Origin: Rhizobacter sp. | Lineage (GTDB): Bacteria > Pseudomonadota > Gammaproteobacteria > Burkholderiales > Burkholderiaceae_C | Assembly: GCA_025351675.1 (NCBI GenBank) | Contig: JANXVK010000485.1 | Location: forward strand, 1-8,757 | DNA: 8,757 nucleotides | Reading direction: 5' to 3' | Shown: one piece after another, positions 5,191 to 8,757 of the stretch | How the letters are laid out: every line of letters begins with the position of its first letter | Position numbering within the stretch: the stretch's first letter is position 1 | Position numbers and translations under genes: made by a program | The notes under the pieces: generated by a model | Seen by the model: only the letters and a program-made list of their open reading frames with translations | Told to the model about the DNA's origin: nothing | The model's database searches: none

Positions 5191-6536
5191 AGGTCGCCGT
5201 TGTCGGCGCCGGCATCATCGGTGTTACCACGGCTTGGGAGCTTGCGGCCGATGGCCACGAGGTGACGGTGTTCGAGCGTCGCGGCAGCGTCGCCGCCGAA
5301 ACGAGCTTCGCGAACGCCGGCGTGGTCGCGCCGGGTTATGTCACGCCATGGGCCGCGCCCGGCATGCCGAAGAAGGTGATCGGCCACCTGCTGAGCCGCC
5401 ACGCGCCGGTTCGCCTTCACGCGAAACTCAGCGCCGGCGAGATCGCGTGGATGTGGCGCTGGTGGCGCGCCTGCAAGCTGTCCACATACCAGGCGAACCG
5501 CCTGCGCATGCAACGCCTCGCGTACTTCAGCCGCGAGCGGCTGCATCGGCTGACGCGCGATCTCAAGCTGGACAACGAGCGCAGCGACGGCTACCTCGTG
5601 CTGCTGCGCACGGCCAAAGACCATGCGATGGTGCAAGCCGGCCTCGCCTCGCTGGCCGAGTTGAACACGCGCTTCGAGATGCTCGATGCCGCGCAATGCC
5701 GCGCCGTCGAGCCCCGCCTCTCCGACGAAACGCCGCTGCACGGCGGCGTCTACCTGCCCGAGGACGAGGTCGGCAACTGCCGCCAGTTCACGACGCTGCT
5801 GCGCGCCGAATCACAGCGCGTCGGCGTGCGCTTTCGCTTCCACACCCAAGTTCAGAAGATCGTCGCTGGCAAGACGCCGCAGCTGATTCACCTGTATGCG
5901 CCACCCGAGGAGTCGACGATCCTGATCCGCGCCGCAGGCGAGAGCGCACCGAACGACGCCCAGGACACCCAGCCGATGGCGCTGCACGCCATCACCGAGA
6001 GCTTCGACGCCATCGTCGTCTGTGCCGCGCTCGACTCGGCCGCGTTGCTTCGGCCGCACGGGCTGAAGCTGCCGATGCAGGCGGTGTACGGCTACTCGAT
6101 CACGGCGCCGCTGCGCCGCGTCGAGGCGCACGGAGACGTCGGACCGCGCTCGGCGCTGATGGACGAGCGCTACAAGGTCGCGATCAGCCGCCTCGGCGCG
6201 CGCGTGCGCGTGGCGGGCAGCGCCGAGATCGGCGGATCGACCACGCGCCACGACCCGAAAGCGCTGGAGACGCTCTACAAGGTGCTGCACGACTGGTTCC
6301 CCGGCAGCGCGCGGCTGAGTCAGGCGCAGGTCTGGAAGGGCGCGCGACCGATGCTGCCCGACGGGCCGCCGGTGCTCGGGCGCAGCGGGATCGACGGCGT
6401 GTGGCTGAACCTCGGGCATGGGTCGAGCGGCTGGGCACTGTCGTGCGGCTCGGCGCGCTTGATCGCCGATTCGATCGCAGGACGCACGCCGCCGATCGAC
6501 ACCGACGGCCTGGGCGTCGAGCGCCTGCTGACGTGA
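5187..6536 (+). CDS. FAD-dependent D-amino acid dehydrogenase (DadA-like)
   Basis: The 449-residue product belongs to the DAO/DadA family: oxidative deamination of D-amino acids to 2-oxo acids and ammonia, with electrons passed to the respiratory chain. The N-terminal FAD Rossmann motif is VGAGIIGVTTAWELAADG (6-23) with acidic Glu30 at the end of strand 2. ETSFANAGVVAPGYVTPWAA (38-57) is the DadA-type segment. The C-terminal FAD-binding part has WKGARPMLPDGPPVLG (383-398) and LGHGSSGWALS (409-419). Compared with E. coli DadA (432 residues) it is slightly longer, with a polar, low-conservation stretch around residues 235-270. ATG 5187 overlaps the amidase stop as ATGA, so translation is probably coupled. 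I leave the symbol empty because other DAO-family dehydrogenases (for glycine, proline or other substrates) look similar and the substrate cannot be read from sequence. Confidence 0.9.
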   Translation: MKVAVVGAGIIGVTTAWELAADGHEVTVFERRGSVAAETSFANAGVVAPGYVTPWAAPGMPKKVIGHLLSRHAPVRLHAKLSAGEIAWMWRWWRACKLSTYQANRLRMQRLAYFSRERLHRLTRDLKLDNERSDGYLVLLRTAKDHAMVQAGLASLAELNTRFEMLDAAQCRAVEPRLSDETPLHGGVYLPEDEVGNCRQFTTLLRAESQRVGVRFRFHTQVQKIVAGKTPQLIHLYAPPEESTILIRAAGESAPNDAQDTQPMALHAITESFDAIVVCAALDSAALLRPHGLKLPMQAVYGYSITAPLRRVEAHGDVGPRSALMDERYKVAISRLGARVRVAGSAEIGGSTTRHDPKALETLYKVLHDWFPGSARLSQAQVWKGARPMLPDGPPVLGRSGIDGVWLNLGHGSSGWALSCGSARLIADSIAGRTPPIDTDGLGVERLLT

Positions 6537-6541
6537 GTGCG

Positions 6542-8032
6542 ATGCATCCGGTCCTGCCGCTCACGCACGAACTGGCACTGCTCGACGCGGTGCAGACCCG
6601 CGCGCTCGAACAGGACGCGAGCGCATCGCTGCCGCCGCACGCGCTGATGCGCCGCGCCGGCGACTCGGTTGCGCGGCTCGCGCTGGCGCTTGCGCCGCAT
6701 GCGCAGCGCTTCTGGATCGCTGCGGGGCCGGGCAACAACGGCGGCGACGGCCTCGAAGCCGCGATCCACCTGCTGCGTTGGGGCAAGGCGGTCGAGGTGT
6801 CGCTGATCGGCGACGCCGCGCAGCGGCCTGACGACGCAGCGGATGCGCTCGCGCGGGCGCGCGCCGGTGGCGTGCCGATGGTCGCGGCGCCATCGCCGGG
6901 CGAACCGCCCGACTTCGCGATCGACGCGCTCCTCGGCGTCGGCGCAAGCCGCGCACCCGACGCTGCGATCGCCGCATGCATCCGCGCGCTGAACGCGCTG
7001 AACTCCCCGGTGCTCGCCGTCGACCTGCCCTCGGGTCTGCATCCGACCACCGGCCAGCCGCTCGGCGCCGATTGCGTCACCGCCACGCACACGCTCGCGA
7101 TGCTCGCGCTGAAGCCGGGCCTGTTCACCGGCGCCGGGCGCGACCACGCGGGCGCGGTCTGGCTCGACGGACTCGGCATCGAGCGGCTGATCAATGTGCC
7201 GCGCGCGTGGTTGTCAGGCGCGACCCCCTCGAGACCGCGCCGGCACGCGCAACACAAGGGCAGCTTCGGCGACGTGGCCGTGGTCGGCGGCGCGCCGGGC
7301 ATGCGTGGCGCGGCGCTGCTCGCCGCACGCTCGGCGCATGCGGCCGGCGCGGGTCGCGTGTACGTGGATTTGCTCGATCGCGCGTCGACGGTCGCGCGGG
7401 TCGACGCCATCCGCGCGGAACTGATGTTCCGCGACGATTGGGTTCACGCCAGCGCCGAGGCACTAGCGCGCACGACCGTCGTCTGCGGCTGCGGCGGCGA
7501 CGACGCGGTGCGCACGCCGTTGCCGCGCTTGCTGAGCCTCGCGCGGCGCCTTGTGCTCGACGCCGATGCACTCAACGCACTGGCCTTCGACACGGCACTG
7601 GCGACGCTGCTGCGCACTCGCCGCCCACGCGGTATTGCGACGGTGTTGACGCCGCATCCGCTCGAAGCCGCGCGCCTGCTCGCGTGCACGATCGCCGAGG
7701 TGCAGGCCGATCGCCTGCGCGCGGCACAGGAACTGGCCGATCGATTCGGCTGCGTCGTCGTGCTGAAAGGCTCGGGCAGCGTCGTCGCGGCGCCGGGCGA
7801 GGTGGCACGCATCAACAGCACCGGCAACGCAGCCCTGGCAACCGCGGGCACCGGCGATGTACTGGCCGGCTGGCTCGGCGGGCGCTGGGCGCAGTACGCG
7901 TCGGGCGACGAGGCAACCACGGCCTTCGTCGTGGCACGTCAGGCGGTCGCCGAGCACGGCGCCGCGGCCGAGCCGCAGCCGTCAGGCGCACTGCGCGCCG
8001 GCGATTTGATCGAGCGGCTTTGTGCCCTTTGA
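6542..8032 (+). CDS. nnr: Bifunctional NAD(P)H-hydrate epimerase / ADP-dependent NAD(P)H-hydrate dehydratase
   Basis: This 496-residue metabolite-repair enzyme restores NAD(P)H from its damaged hydrate NAD(P)HX. The N-terminal epimerase domain (about 1-225) interconverts the R and S hydrates and shows AAGPGNNGGDGLEAA (60-74), AIDALLGVGAS (126-136) and AVDLPSGLHPTTG (159-171). The C-terminal ADP-dependent dehydratase domain (about 235-496) shows HKGSFGDVAVVGGAPGMRGA (238-257), LVLDADALNALA (337-348), TVLTPHPLEAARLL (367-380), VVLKGSGSVVAAP (406-418) and NSTGNAALATAGTGDVLAGW (425-444). This equals the E. coli Nnr (YjeF) architecture. ATG 6542 is 5 nt after the dehydrogenase stop; GTG 6533, which overlaps that stop as GTGA and adds VSA, is an equally possible start. 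The frame is open far upstream but there it only shadows the dehydrogenase gene. Its operon link may reflect housekeeping rather than the same pathway. Confidence 0.96.
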   Translation: MHPVLPLTHELALLDAVQTRALEQDASASLPPHALMRRAGDSVARLALALAPHAQRFWIAAGPGNNGGDGLEAAIHLLRWGKAVEVSLIGDAAQRPDDAADALARARAGGVPMVAAPSPGEPPDFAIDALLGVGASRAPDAAIAACIRALNALNSPVLAVDLPSGLHPTTGQPLGADCVTATHTLAMLALKPGLFTGAGRDHAGAVWLDGLGIERLINVPRAWLSGATPSRPRRHAQHKGSFGDVAVVGGAPGMRGAALLAARSAHAAGAGRVYVDLLDRASTVARVDAIRAELMFRDDWVHASAEALARTTVVCGCGGDDAVRTPLPRLLSLARRLVLDADALNALAFDTALATLLRTRRPRGIATVLTPHPLEAARLLACTIAEVQADRLRAAQELADRFGCVVVLKGSGSVVAAPGEVARINSTGNAALATAGTGDVLAGWLGGRWAQYASGDEATTAFVVARQAVAEHGAAAEPQPSGALRAGDLIERLCAL

Positions 8033-8042
8033 CGCGCCGCGC

Positions 8043-8757
<715 letters not shown>

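Noticed and set aside
5234..6541. Upstream extension of the nnr frame through the dehydrogenase gene (a possible 930-residue fusion)
   Set aside because: The extension is an Arg/Ala-rich shadow of the DadA-like frame. Recognisable epimerase sequence begins only just after 6542.

Overview
The window looks like chromosomal DNA of a high-G+C betaproteobacterium of the order Burkholderiales. The S2, EF-Ts, UMP kinase and RRF proteins are of that type, and the rpsB-tsf-pyrH-frr order is the usual one. A 45-nt repeat at the left end resembles intergenic repeats I remember from Comamonadaceae. Hand-counted sample lines give about 59% G+C for frr/pyrH, about 62% for rpsB/tsf and around 65-73% in two lines of the right-hand metabolic genes.

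Layout: 1-144 holds two diverged copies of a structured repeat downstream of frr. Then, all on the minus strand and read from high to low coordinates, come rpsB (3680-2934), a complete tsf (2841-1924), a junction region, pyrH (1465-755) and frr (705-145). The junction region is the oddest part. An 11-codon pyrH start (1787-1755), with its own good Shine-Dalgarno sequence, runs directly into the last 79 codons of a second, diverged tsf (to 1528). About 13-15 nt fit both genes at the seam. The two tsf 3' ends are only about 80% identical in nucleotides and differ in synonymous codon choice. The left part (1 to about 1767) and the right part (about 1755 to 8757) therefore probably come from two related genomes. 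They were joined either by natural microhomology-type recombination or by an assembly or amplification artefact.

The rpsB control region (3681-3867) has an extended -10 promoter (TGCTATAAT on the minus strand) that abuts the start of the divergent amidase gene. It also has three 23-bp tandem repeats, each with a CGACA-N4-TGTCG dyad core (imperfect in one copy), in the predicted leader. The rpsB-tsf spacer contains two hairpins, one of them terminator- or attenuator-like.

On the plus strand, 3868-8032 is a tightly packed three-gene operon: an amidase-signature hydrolase, a DadA-like FAD-dependent D-amino acid dehydrogenase and a bifunctional NAD(P)HX epimerase/dehydratase. Start and stop codons overlap or nearly overlap. 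The first two could act in series (amide to D-amino acid to 2-oxo acid), but that link is inferred. A convergent SDR gene of the MFE-2 (3R)-hydroxyacyl-CoA dehydrogenase type ends 10 bp beyond the operon and runs off the right edge. I saw no tRNA, rRNA, CRISPR array, transposase or phage gene.
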